Source of the DNA: Malania oleifera | Taxonomy: Eukaryota; Streptophyta; Magnoliopsida; Santalales; Ximeniaceae | Reading direction: 5' to 3' | Assembly (NCBI RefSeq): GCF_029873635.1 | Contig: NC_080425.1 | Span: 47,476,178 to 47,540,177, forward strand | Length of the DNA: 64,000 bases | Part shown: positions 36,064 through 47,198 of the stretch, in pieces | How the letters are laid out: the number at the start of each line of letters is the position of its first letter | How positions within the stretch are numbered: the stretch's first letter is position 1 | The notes under the pieces: model-generated | Seen by the model: the letters and a program-made list of their open reading frames with translations, nothing else | Told to the model about the DNA's origin: nothing | Databases searched by the model: none | Translations under genes and position numbers: made by a program

Positions 36064-36609
36064 TTATTCATTTTTATCAAGTTTGATGGACGAACTCATA
36101 GGAGTACCAAGAATTTTACTATTTTCCACATTAAATTTCTTTAGCAACTCCCTGACATATTTAGATTGGCATATGAAAATTTCATATTTAGCTTGTTTAA
36201 TTTGCAGCCCTAAAAAGAAACTAAGTTCACTCATCATGCTCATTTCAAATTCATTTTTCATGCATTTGGCAAACTCATTACACAACTCATCATTAGTGGC
36301 TCCAAAAATGATATCATCAACATAAATTTGAACGATAAGCATATCATCATTTTTGGATTTGATGAAAAGTGTAGTGTCAATCTTGCCACGGGTAAACTCA
36401 TTTTCTAGTAGAAACCCACTAAGCCTCTCATACCAAGCTCTAGGAGCTTGCTTCAATCCATACAATGCTTTGGACAATCGGTATACATGATCTGGATATT
36501 TATGATTTTCAAAACCGGGTGGTTGTTCTACATACACTTCTTCATTAATATAGTCATTAAGAAAAGCACTTTTAACATCCATTTGAAACAATTTAAAATT
36601 TTTAAAAAC
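36064..36609 (-). pseudogene. pol: SIRE-D reverse transcriptase domain, main part
   Basis: The open minus-strand segment of 175 codons starts within Q-M-D-V-K-S-A-F-L, the first catalytic aspartate motif. It continues with E-E-V-Y-V-E-Q-P-P-G-F, L-Y-G-L-K-Q-A-P-R-A-W-Y and the catalytic Y-V-D-D box at 36324-36313, then S-F-F-L-G-L-Q-I. All three catalytic aspartates are kept. RTE-1 is inserted just upstream (36624), cutting the domain near its N-terminal end; the missing start is at 39802-39930. Confidence 0.93.
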
Positions 36610-36623
36610 GGCATAAGCAAGTA

Positions 36624-36860
36624 GGAGGAGGGTTGCGTTAGGTAGCTGACAGCCAGCGTAAAATTTGTCAGATCACTATGATATGAATCCTTACCGAATA
36701 TTTGCTGGGGTGTCCCCTACGAGCGACGTGTTGCACCTGAACCACCCGGGTGTAGCGAAAAGTGGGCGAGGGTGGGCTAGGTCGTCGCCTCGAAGCGACG
36801 CGCCGTGTCGGCGCCCGGGTATGGTGTCAAATATGTGAGGGTTCCTGCATCATTCTGGAC
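36624..36860 (+). other. RTE-1 5' leader
   Basis: A GC-rich segment starting GGAGGAGGGTTGCG, with TCGTCGCCTCGAAGCGACG and GTCGGCGCCCGGG stretches, unlike its AT-rich surroundings. It is likely the internal promoter/leader of the LINE. No coding is assigned. Confidence 0.6.
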
Positions 36861-36886
36861 GTGGGCAGGTAAAGACGTTAGTTCAG

Positions 36887-39752
36887 GAAACTAGGATTAG
36901 ATTAGCAACTTGGAATATAGGGACACTTACGGGTAAAAGCATGGAAATTTTGGATACAATGATTAGAAGAAGAATTAATATAATTTGCCTTCAAGAAACT
37001 AAGTGGGTGGGGTAGAAAGCTAGAGAAATCGATAAATCAGGTTTTAAACTTTGGTACACTGGAAAAGAAAAACATAAGAATGGAGTAGGCATTATTATAG
37101 ACAAAAACTTAAAAGATAGCATTGTGGATGTAACTAGAGTAAGGGATAGAATTATAAAAATCAAAATGGTATTAGGACAAGAGATAATAAATATCATTAG
37201 TGCTTATGCTCCTCAAGTTGGCTTAGCACAAAATCTTAAGAGACAATTTTGGGAAGATATGGATAGTATTATACAAGGCATACTAGGGACTGAGAAAATA
37301 TTTATAGGAGGAGATCTGAATGGACACGTTGGAAGAGATAATAAAAATTATGAAAGGATACATAGAGGATATGGATATGGAGACAAAAATGAGTCTGGGG
37401 AGATGATCTTAGACTTTGCTATATCATATGATTTTAGTATAATGAATACTTGCTTTAAGAAGAGAGAAGAACACTTAATAACCTTTAAAAGTGGACAAAA
37501 TAGAAGTCAAATAGATTTTTTTTTTAATTAGGAGGGTAGATCGTGTATTATGCAAGGATTGTAAAGTTATTCTAGGTGAAAGTCTAACCACACAACATAG
37601 AGTCTTAGTGTTAGATATATGCATTAAAAAATGGAAGAAAAAGGAGAAAATAAACCAGTGTAGGAGAACTAGATGGTGGAACCTAAAAGGAGAAAATATA
37701 ATAAAATTTAAATATAAAATGATCAAAGATAGGGATTGGACCTTAGAGGATGGGATAGATTCAAATACTCTTTGGAATAGATTAGCTAGCTCTATTAAAA
37801 AGATAGCGAAAGAGATTTTAGGCGAATCAAGGGGAAGATTCTCAAATAGCAAAGAAAGTTGGTGGTGGGATAAAGATGTACAAAAAATCATAAAGACAAA
37901 AAGAATTTGGTATAAAACGTGGCAAAAATGTAGAAACAGCGATAACTTTGAAAAATATAAGGAGGCATGAAAAGATGCAAAAAGGGCCGTTAATGAAGCT
38001 AAATATAGATCATTTAATAGTTTGTATGATAGATTAGGTACAAAAGAAGGGGAAAGAGATATATTTAAACTTGCTAAAGCTAGAGAAAGGAAGAACAAGG
38101 ATATAGGAAATGTAAAATGTATAAAAAGTGAGGATGATATTGTCTTGGTTAAGGACGAAGATATTAAAGAAAGATGGCGAAGTTACTTTAGTAAGTTGTT
38201 TAACAAAAACCAAATAGAAGGCTTAAATTTAGAATTGTCAAATGAGGAAAAGACTAAAAATATAAGATTTATTCGAAAAATTAGAGTTAACGAAGTTAAG
38301 TTTGCACTAAAAAAGATGAAAAATGGGAAAGTTATGGGACCAGATAACATCCCAATTGAAGTTTGGAAATGCTTGGGTGATAATGGAATTATATGGTTAA
38401 CTAATTTATTTAATACAATTGTAAAAACTAAGAAAATGCCAGATGAATGGAGGAAAAGCACTTTAATACCTATATACAAAAATAAAGGAGATATTCAAAA
38501 TTGTAATAACTATCGTGGAATTAAACTTATGAGTCATACGATGAAACTATGGGAAAGAGTAGTTGAACAAAGATTAAGGTTAGAAACGAAGATCTCAGAA
38601 AATCAATTTGGTTTTATGCCTGGGATATCTACCACAGAAGCTATTTATCTTTTAAGAAGATTAATGGAAAAGTTTAGGGAAAAGAAGAGGGACTTGCATA
38701 TGATATTTATTGACCTTGAGAAAGCATATGATAGGATACCTAGGGAAGTTCTATGGTGGGTTTTAGAAAAAAAGGGTGTATGTTGTAGGTATATCGATGT
38801 CATTAAGGATATGTACAATGGAGTAATGACTAGTGTAAAGACTATAGATGGAGAAACTAGAGAATTTCCAATTACCATAGGTGTACATCAAGGATTTGCT
38901 TTGAGTCCTTATCTTTTTGCTTTAGTGATGGACTAATTGACTAAGAGTATTCAAAAGGAGGTTCCATGGTATACGTTCTTTACAGATGATATTGTATTAA
39001 TTGACGAAACTAGGGATGGAGTAGAGGATGAGTTAGAATTATGGAGAGAAGCTTTAGAATTTAGAGGCTTTAAGATAAGTAGAAATAAAACAGAATATAT
39101 GAAATGTAATTTTAGTAATGATAGGAGGAATATTGGAGACAAAGTTAAACTTGATGATGAAGAAATAAATAGCACTTGTAGATTTCGATACCTTGGATCT
39201 ATTATGCAAGCTGAAGGAGAAATTGAAGATGATGTAATGCATAGAGTTAAAGCAGGTTGGGTAAAATGGAGAAGTTCTTCAAGTGTTCTATGTGATCGTA
39301 GAATACCCTTAAAATTGAAAGGGAAGTTTTATAGGACAGCTATAAGACCAGCTATGCTATATGGATCAGAATGTTGGGCGACGAAGAAACATAATATTCA
39401 AAAAGTAAAAGTTGCCGAGATGAGGATGCTTAGATGGATGAGTGGTATAACATTGAAAGATAAATTAAGGAATGAACATATTCGTGGTAAGTTAGGTGTA
39501 GCTCCTATAGAAGATAAGATAAGGGAAGGACGACTTAGATGGTATGGACACTTGCAACGTAGGCCTTATAGTGCACCTGTGAGTAAGAGTGACTTAGTTA
39601 CTATGGGGGGTAGTAGAAGGGGTAGGGGTAGACCTAAAATAACTTGGGAGGAGATAGTGAGTAAGGATTTAATATCTTTGAATCTATCAAAAGAAATGGT
39701 CCATGATCGTACAAATTGGCGGAAAAGGATTCATATAGCCGACCCCACTTAG
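36887..39752 (+). pseudogene. RTE-1 endonuclease-reverse transcriptase polyprotein, broken
   Basis: The protein nicks DNA and primes cDNA synthesis at the nick. An AP-endonuclease-like domain shows L-A-T-W-N-I-G (about 36900), Q-E-T-K-W (36992), I-S-A-Y-A-P-Q (about 37198) and G-G-D-L-N-G-H-V-G (about 37312). The RT region has W-K-C-L-G-D (about 38364), N-Y-R-G-I-K-L, E-N-Q-F-G-F-M-P-G, F-I-D-L-E-K-A-Y-D and G-V-H-Q-G. The catalytic box reads F-T-D-D at 38979-38990, where F/Y-A-D-D is usual. A C-terminal R-R-G-R-P segment ends at 39752. Breaks: TAG at about 37014, a one-base gain in a T run near 37516-37525, TGA at about 37968 and TAA at about 38935. Confidence 0.93.
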
Positions 39753-39801
39753 TGGGACTAAGGCTTGGTTTTGTTGTTGTTGTTGTTGGCATAAGCAAGT
39801 A

Positions 39802-39943
39802 GCATACGAATGGCTTCTATCCTAGCAACGGGAGCATAGGTTTCATCAAAATCAATTCCCTCTTCCTGATTTTAACGCTAGGCAACTAGTCTAGCCTTAT
39901 TCGTAGTTACTATCCCATTCTCATCTTTCTTATTTCTATACAC
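39802..39943 (-). pseudogene. pol: SIRE-D reverse transcriptase, N-terminal start
   Basis: The minus strand upstream of the RTE-1 insertion reads D-F-D-E-T-Y-A-P-V-A-R-I-E-A-I-R, the standard entry of the Ty1/copia RT domain. It is then cut at the target duplication and continues at 36623. One stop lies just before it. Confidence 0.85.
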
Positions 39944-41292
39944 TCATTTGGTTCCAATGATTGTATGATCAATTGGCCTAGGAACTAGGGTCCACACTTT
40001 GCTTCTTTCAAATTGATTTAGTTCTTCTTGCATGGACATCACCCAAGACTCATCCTCTATGACTTCTTTAATATTTTTAGGTTCCTTTTGGAACAAGAAA
40101 TTAGAATGACTCGCTAGGTTTTTCAAGGAGGATCTTGTGGCTACACCACGGGATGGTTCACCTATGATTTGATATATAGGATGGTTTCTAATAAATTTCC
40201 AATCCCTAGGCAAATCTTGAATTTCATTCTCATTGTTATTATCTTTAGATGATTTATCATTTATTTCTAAATTTTCACTTGCATTGTTTTTAATAGATAG
40301 CTTTTATAAGCATTTTCTAATGTCAATGTCATCTTCATCATTTTTCTTAGAAAATGGATTTGATTTATCAAATACAACATGAATAGATTCAATGATAGTT
40401 AAGGTTCTTTTATTGAAAACTCTATATGCTTTCCTATTAAGAGCATAGCCTAGGAAAATGCCTTCATCAGATTTAGAATCAAATTTCCCTGGATGTTCAT
40501 TATCCTTAAGCACAAAGCATTTACAACCAAAAACATAAAAATAGAAAATATTAGGTCTATGGTTGTTCCACAATTCGTAAGAGGTTTTATTAAGTGACGG
40601 TCTAATCAACACCCTATTCATGACATAACATACAGTATTTATGGCCTCAACCAAAAAATATTTAGGTAGTTTATGCTCATTCAACATGGTCCTACCCCTT
40701 TCTTGTAATGACCTATTCTTTCTTTCTACCACACCATTTTGTTAAGGGGTCCTAGGTGCAGAAAAGTTGTGTGATATACCCTCTAAGTCACAATAATTTT
40801 CTATAGCCTCTATCGCTTCTTATGTGAGTTATCTTACAGCCTTTTTTCATTTTTGAATTTTCCTGCACCCATGTGAACCTAGAAAAGTCATCAACAATGA
40901 CAAAAGCATATGATTTACCACCAAGACTTTGCACAGAATTAGGACCAAACAAAATCAAGTGAAGCATTTCAAGTGGTCTAGTGGTAGATATAAATTTCTT
41001 TTTCTTAAAGCTAAATTTTGTTTGCTTACCCATTTGACATGCATTGAAGATTTTATCTTTAACAAATGGTGTTTTAGGTAAGCCTTTTACTAGATCTTTT
41101 CTTACTAGTTTTGACAATAAATCCATGCTAGCGTGTCCTAATCGCCTATGCCATAACCAACTAGCTTCATTTATTGCAGAAAAACAAGTTACTTGTTGTG
41201 AAACTAAGTGATCAAAAGTAGTAGTATATACATTTTCATACCGATCTGCAGTGAAAAAAGAAATTATGAACTAATTTATTTTCAACTATGCA
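39944..41292 (-). pseudogene. pol: SIRE-D GAG-pre-integrase and integrase region
   Basis: Integrase joins the cDNA to the host chromosome. From 41126 the minus strand shows W-H-R-R-L-G-H-A-like GAG-pre-integrase sequence, then V-D-D-F-S-R-F-T-W-V (first catalytic Asp), I-R-S-D-R-G (second), and V-E-R-K-N-R-S-L-Q-E (the catalytic Glu segment, at 40732). F-G-C-K-C-F-V-L and G-I-F-L-G-Y-A follow (40304-40732). The C-terminal linker (40213-39944) has S-W-V-M-S-M-Q-E-E-L-N-Q-F before RT. Stops or frame changes lie near 40787, 40735, 40303 and 39944, and part of the segment between the second Asp and the Glu appears lost. Confidence 0.9.
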
Positions 41293-41609
41293 TTAGTCAT
41301 TTTCAAACGAAACCTTATATCCTTTATCACACAATTGACTAATGCTCAACAAATTATGCTTCAAGCCATCAACTAATAGAACATTATCAATAATTAGTGA
41401 AGGATTTTTACTAACCTTACCTACACCAATGATGCGTCCCTTTGCATTGTTGCCAAACGTCACGTACCCTCCATCCTTGGGAGTGATTGAAGCAAATTTT
41501 GCCTTGTCGCCGGTCATGTGCCATGAGCACCCACTATCCAGGTACCACCTGTCCTTGGAGGAGGATGATCTCAAACACACCTGCAAGATAGACTAAGTAA
41601 TTGATGCTG
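41293..41609 (-). pseudogene. pol: SIRE-D aspartic protease
   Basis: The minus-strand frame 41586-41293 contains W-Y-L-D-S-G-C-S-W-H-M-T-G, the Ty1/copia protease active site (Asp at about 41538). G-Y-V-T-F-G-N-N-A-K-G and L-L-V-D-G-L-K-H-N-L-L-S-I-S-Q-L follow, the standard end leading into the GAG-pre-integrase region. The active-site residues are intact. Stops flank the frame. Confidence 0.93.
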
Positions 41610-43271
41610 GTCCCCAAATTCTGTTGGGTCCACAAGGGTTAGTGACTGGATCACCCTTAACTACCCATACTTTTCAAATTTTTACACGCCTATTTCTAAG
41701 TGGGCAATCAAATTGAATGTGACCAATTTGTTTGCATTTAAAACATTTCATTCTACACTTAGGATCTTTAGGTGGGATTTGAGATTTTGATTCACGAGTG
41801 AAATGTTTTAAGTAAAGATTAGGTCGTTTAACATTCTCAACGCCATTGAAACCAAGACCCTCTTTACTAAGAGAATTTCTTTGGGCTCCAAGTAGTTTTT
41901 CAAAATTGCGTTGGCCCTCGGTGAATTTAAAAAAAAAAATTGGAACTATCCTCTAATTTTCTCTCAAGCTCAACAATAGTCAAATCTTTTTCTTTCAAAA
42001 TCAAAGCATGAGAGGTTTTTGCAATTCCAAATAATTTTGACCAATTTTTGCATTTTTTTTTTCAAATCATCATTTTCTTTGGTCATTTTATTCAACAGTT
42101 TAGAGACACGAATATATTCAAATTGCAATTCTATAAAAGTAGGCATGCTATCAGATTCACAATCATCAGAAGAGTAATATGAAGATAAAGAACAAGAAGA
42201 CGATACATTATCATCATGTTTCATCAAGCACAGATTAGCAACCTTTGAGTCGCTGCGGTTCGAGTCTGGGTCACTGCTACTCAATTTATCCCATGAAGTG
42301 CTGGATTTCATAGCTTCCTTCTTTTTTCTAAAATCCTTTTTCAGTAGAGGGCAATCTAGCTTGATATGCCCAACCTTGTTGCAGTTATAACATGTAGGAG
42401 CATTTGACTTATCCTTTTTTTTACTTAACTCTCCCTTATCAGATGTGGACTCCTTATATCTTTTGTTTCGTTTTCTATTCTTCCTAAAGAATCTTTTGAA
42501 TTTTCTAGTTAGCATGGCCTATCATCCTTAGAGTTAGGTTCGCTGCATTCACTAGATGTATTACTCAAAGTTTTCAATGCAGTCACCATTTTCGTCCTAT
42601 TATGTTCATTGAGTCTCTCATTTATAGTTAATTCATAGGTAATCAGGAAACCTATCAATTTATCTAGAGTCATGGTCTTAAGGTCTCTACCCTCAGAAAT
42701 GGTCATAGCCTTAGTTTCCCAACAGGAGGCAAGCCTCTAAGAATCTTCCTAACCATCTCATTGTAGGATAGGTCTTACCTAATGCATGCAGTGAGTTTAT
42801 AATGTGTGTGAATCTAGTGTACATGCTCTAAATGGACTCACCTACATTCATCCTAAAGGCCTCATATTCACTAGTTAGCATATTTATCCTACTATCTTTC
42901 ACATCCCTAGAACCTTCATATGTGACTTCTAATTTATCCTAGATTTCTTTCGCAGTAGTACATGCCATTACTCTATTAAACTCATTCACATCAAGACCAC
43001 AATACAGATTATTCATAGTAGTGGCATTTAAACTAACAGCTTTTATGTCATCATCATTATATTCTTTCTTAGTTTTAGAAACTCTAGTTGTACCCTCTGT
43101 TTTCATAGGAACATAATTTCCTTTAGAGACAACCCTCCACACCTTCCAATCTATATTTTGAAGGTAGATGTGCATCCTCTGTTTCTAAAAGGGGTAATTA
43201 ACAACACTAAAAACCGGAGGTCGTGTGGAAGATGGTCCCCTAGGGAAAGGGGTCACGATGTTATAAGCCAT
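41610..43271 (-). pseudogene. gag: SIRE-D gag with two zinc knuckles
   Basis: The likely start is the ATG at 43271-43269 (M-A-Y-N-I-V). A stop about 27 codons later breaks it, and the frame reopens at 43175 with W-K-V-W-R-V-V-S-K-G-N-Y and G-L-D-V-N-E. The segment 42706-42509 has L-I-G-F-L-I-T-Y-E. A basic stretch and the first knuckle CX2CX4HX4C (42392-42351) follow. An acidic Ser-rich region and coiled coil run to about 41970, and a second knuckle lies at 41745-41704, before protease. Frame breaks lie near 42509, 41970 and 41936 (an A run). This long two-knuckle gag is the main reason for the SIRE-like assignment. Confidence 0.9.
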
Positions 43272-43312
43272 CTAAGATATTTTGCAAAATAACTATTGAG
43301 TTTATGCTACAT

Positions 43313-43326
43313 GGCTCTGATACCAA
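43313..43326 (-). promoter_or_regulatory. SIRE-D primer binding site
   Basis: The minus strand reads TTGGTATCAGAGCC one base after the 5' LTR end, the classic copia initiator tRNA-Met site. Confidence 0.92.
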
Positions 43327-43327
43327 T

Positions 43328-45246
43328 TATTAGCTTTACCGTGAACTTAAAAGGGGGCGTGAATTGGTATTTTCAAATATTAATGCCTTAGGTTAATCCC
43401 CTAATAGAAGTATTACACAAACTTATGGTCAATCTAATGTAGATAAATTAAATCAATTTAATATATGCAGGGAAAATTAAATTGCACAATAAAATTAACC
43501 AAACATGCACTAGAAAGCGGTAAATAATAGATGACACCCAGAAATGTTATCGAGGTTCGGCAAATTGCCTACATCCCCACCTTGGCTAACAAGCACAAGG
43601 ATTACCACTATAAGGCTCACTTAATGGGTGGAGAGGAACCTAAACAATTAGGTTAATTAGCACAGGGCTGACCTCAACCTTTACAGACAATCCTTATCGG
43701 GTTGGATTACCGCCTCCTCATGCCACACCTGGAATACAACAGTATTTTCACAATATGCTTCTTAGTAAAGTGGATGTGTACCAAGCATAATTAATCACAA
43801 GCACATCAACAATATAGAATATGTAAGCTCAGTGATGTGACTATTTGTGCGAACAACACTCAACAAAATATTATCACTAGAATGTTCAAAAGTGTTCTAA
43901 ACAAGCTATATCTTTGAAACAAGTTATATTAAATCTTAATAACAAATCAAGGTTTCAAAGATGCAAATCAAATATTCAAACTAACTCAAAGGATTTACTT
44001 CAATGAAATATGCACAAGAGTAGTTTGAAAATATTTTAGCTTGTAGGAAATATTTTGCACAACAAAAACAAAGTTATATGACACTTGCAATAACAATGCT
44101 AATATCTTAAAGCTTGTTAGTTTATCCCAACACAAGATTTATAATAGTGAAATCTGTGGTTTAAACTTAACTAAAACTCCCAAAGAATAACTCAAACAAT
44201 CAAACAAGAATAGTGGGAGTATTAGTAATATCTAGTAATTATAAGCACACTCAATAAGCTCTCACAATATCAAGATGTATCAAGGGAATGAATTTTGAGA
44301 TTATTTGGGCAATATGAGCTTTTGGAAGTAGAGAGGATTTTGACTTAATGATTTTTTTCTAATCTCCCTTAATTCACACAAATGAACTCATATTTATAGA
44401 CCAAGGAAAAAATATAACCATTTACGACCTATAGGATATTATCAGAAAAGGTTAAAAATGTTTTAGAAAAATTAACCCTACTTTAAGCTTTCTAACCTCG
44501 GTAAAATTTAAGTAACCCAAGAAGATTCAGGTGGCTGAACTTATGTCCAATCGCCCGAACAAACTCAGTTGGAAAAATTATTTTAAACGGTTTGGGTGCC
44601 CAAGATTTGATTTGGTTGGCTGAACAAAAGTCAAAAAGATTTGTGCACGGTTCAGGTGCCCGAAGCTAAGTTTGGTTAATCGAACAGACCAATTCGGTCG
44701 CCCGAGGCCCGATCTGAACTACAAGGTTTGGTAGCTTGAGTTGGTGAGAAGTCCCTTTCTAAGGGTTCGGTGACCCAAGGGCGATGTGTTCATTCTTGGT
44801 TTGGTAGCCCAAACCCAAGTCAAACTACTCACTTTCTAGTAGTTCGGGCACCCAAGGAGTTTAAACTCCTGAGACGCGGTCACTTGACCTCACTCTTTTT
44901 ATGCTAATTATGTTCAATTCAATTCCTTTTTACACACTTGATTATGAATAATATTTGTGCATGAGTGTTGGGTCCTAATGTCTCACTAGGGTCTTATTGG
45001 GCTTACAGTATATCCTATATGCATGACATGTAGGTAATTATTATAGACCTTATATCCTACTTACTATTACAAACCCATATTGAATTAAAATTAATTACAA
45101 AACGAAAGAAGTCCTCAGGGTCTTTATGCTTCACTTCAAGTTCCATTTCTTGATCTGCTAATAAAAACCTGCACATACACTTGATAGCCATCAAATACTA
45201 GAGTATTTGTCATTATCAAAACTGGGTGTGACCTATAAGGTCAACA
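43328..45246 (-). repeat. SIRE-D 5' LTR
   Basis: A 1919 bp partner of 31057-32990. It ends AAGGTCAACA in plus orientation. TATA is at 44391-44398 and the U3 motif array at about 44525-44890. Many motif copies differ from their partners by CG decay. Confidence 0.92.
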
Positions 45247-45251
45247 AACCC

Positions 45252-47052
45252 TATGGGGGGCAAAGTGAGGTGTGGTTCATCTGGTGGTGGGTGTGAGACT
45301 CAATGGTCTGTGTATTCGACTAGAGGAAGAGTGAGTGCATAAATCCGCATTGGGTACTTCTAGTTTTTCATCCTGGGTCTCCCTCGTGCTTAGTTGCTCC
45401 TTGCCTTGTTATGTTGTTAGCCTACTACTTTGAAATGTGGTTACCACCTGGGCCTGCTCAGAGTATGATGAGGGGCCACCATATAGTTCACATTCTACCC
45501 CATATTGTCCCTTAGGATTGACTATAGGCTAACTTGGCAGTTTGCTTTCATCTCTTTGACTCAAAGTGGCAGCTAGTTATCCTAAATCGGTTTCTAGCTT
45601 TGCAATGGATTTGGAGTGAGAGTAAAGGAAATTTCGATTTTCTTGGTGATCAACTTCAATGTTCTTAAGGGACCTCAACACCGTCTTTTGAAATGTATCA
45701 TACTTGGGTTGTGAAGGAGACAGCTGCGGGGCGGTTGAAAATCTAATGGCTGAATCTGGATGACTTTAGAGATTTTGGTATGGGCATGGGGGCAAAGCAT
45801 TCGGGGCTTGTAGAGGTTTTTGAGATTGAAAACTTGAAGGTTGCGGCCTCCACGAGAAGTTAGGATGTTGTTTCCACCCAGGGTTGTATGTGCTGGAATA
45901 TGGGTCATTAGAGGGTTTATCATACCAGTTGTGGGTGGCCTTTACTTCCTCATGCACAAGCTCAGGTTGGGAGTGCATGTGTGGGCAATTATAACTTGTG
46001 TGGGAAGGGTCGGAATAGATTGCACATATTTTTGTGCACGCTATTGTTTGCAGCCCCAAAGACAAGCATTGATCTAACTTTTTGGATGTAGCATGTAGAG
46101 TCAGAGCTAAGTTCTGGTTTGTAGCCAACTTATAAACCCCATTAGATTTAGAAGTTGATGGGTTAGGTAGTCTATGGGTGGCAGCCATGTGCTGCTTAGA
46201 GTTTTCAGCCAAATTTTCAAAGAAAACCCTGGCCTCGTTCTTATGCTTAGTGAGGAAAGTACCTCCACATGACGCGTCAACCATGGACTTATCTCTCTCA
46301 ACCAACCCTTTGTAGAAAGTTTGAACCAATCACCATTTGAGGACCTGGTGATATGGGCATTTATGGAGCAAGTCCCTAAAGTGCTCCCACATTTCGAAAA
46401 AAAGTTCCCCATCCATCTGTGACAAACTTGTGATGGCTATTCGAAGTTGGTTAGTTGCCCCAATTGGGAAGTACTTTTAAAGAAATTCATACTGCATGGT
46501 GGCCCAGTTGGTCACCAAGTTCAGTTCTAAGGACATCAGCCAATATTTGGCCTTGTCATTCAAAGAGAATGGAAAAAGCCTAAGACAGAGAGCATCATCA
46601 CTAAACATAGGGATGTGGATGGTGGTACAAATTTCCAAGAACTCTTCCATATGTTGATAAGGATTTCCAGTGGAGTTCCTATGAAAGTTAGGCAGCATCG
46701 AGATGACTGAAGTCTTAATCTCAAATTGTGCTTCCTGGACATCTGAGAATCGGATACAGGACGACGATGTATATGAATTAGGTACAAAGTAGTCTCTAAG
46801 AAGCCGAAGGTTTTGCTCCCCCACCACAGGTAGGTAAGGAGCATAGGGTTTCAAGATTTGTTCAACAGGAATTGGGGGGTTGTTTTTGGCTATTACTTTC
46901 AGTTCTGACGACTTAGCCTTCTCTGGGTTGGAGATAGGTTTCCTAAGGGACCTACGAGATTTTTCAATCTCTAGATCTATGGAAATTATCTTGGGTTTCA
47001 AAAAATGCATCCCAAACATACACACTTTTAAGAACAAAGATTCAGACTTCAT
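45252..47052 (-). pseudogene. gag: ATH-2 gag
   Basis: The minus-strand frame 47052-46477 (191 codons) contains R-D-Y-F-V-P-N, P-N-F-H-R-N-S-T-G-N-P-Y-Q-H, L-R-L-F-P-F-S-L-N-D-K-A-K-Y-W-L, the retrotransposon gag core as in Athila elements. The frame 46329-45766 continues with F-Y-K-G-L and a remnant knuckle in which the second cysteine is tyrosine (C-A-I-Y-x3-S-H-x4-C). N-P-G-W-K-Q-H-P-N-F-S-W, a standard Athila signature, follows. Breaks lie between 46477 and 46329 and near 45766. The start at 47052 lies about 120 bp from the primer site. SIRE-D cuts the region after gag. Confidence 0.9.
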
Positions 47053-47170
47053 AAATAGAAAATAAAATAAACGAAATAGAAATTAATCAGAGAAAGTCAA
47101 AATAAAAGGAGAGGAAATCAAAAGAACAAGGCTGTAATACTTTAAAATGGAAGTTAGCTTATAACCGTAG

Positions 47171-47193
47171 CCAAGTCCCCAGCGACGGCACCA
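47171..47193 (-). promoter_or_regulatory. ATH-2 primer binding site (tRNA-Asp type)
   Basis: The minus strand reads TGGTGCCGTCGCTGGGGAC, close to the Athila tRNA-Asp site, five bases from the LTR edge at 47199. Confidence 0.88.
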
Positions 47194-47198
47194 AAATT

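Larger units (their letters stand above)
36610..39801 (+). mobile_element. RTE-1: full-length RTE-type LINE with 14 bp target duplications
   Basis: The body is 36624-39787 (3164 bp), flanked by identical GGCATAAGCAAGTA at 36610-36623 and 39788-39801. It has a GC-rich 5' leader (36624-36860), an endonuclease, a reverse transcriptase and a very short tail with GTGGGACTAAGGCTTGG and a (TTG)n run instead of poly(A), all typical of plant RTE elements. It lies on the strand opposite to its host SIRE-D. Stops and a homopolymer frameshift disable it. Confidence 0.95.
31057..45246 (-). mobile_element. SIRE-D: Ty1/copia element with full pol complement, carrying RTE-1 and SOLO-3
   Basis: The LTRs are 31057-32990 and 43328-45246. 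The flanks agccc (31052-31056) and aaccc (45247-45251) match at four of five bases. On the minus strand it has a primer site, gag with two zinc knuckles, protease, integrase, reverse transcriptase, RNase H and a polypurine tract in the Ty1/copia order. Without nested elements it is about 9.2 kb, usual for the SIRE lineage. Many frames are broken. Several LTR edge dinucleotides are mutated (TG to AG or TA; CA to AA). Confidence 0.92.

Noticed and set aside
37475-38479. Long minus-strand frames opposite RTE-1
   Set aside because: They are shadows of the LINE coding strand, whose motifs are clear on the plus strand.
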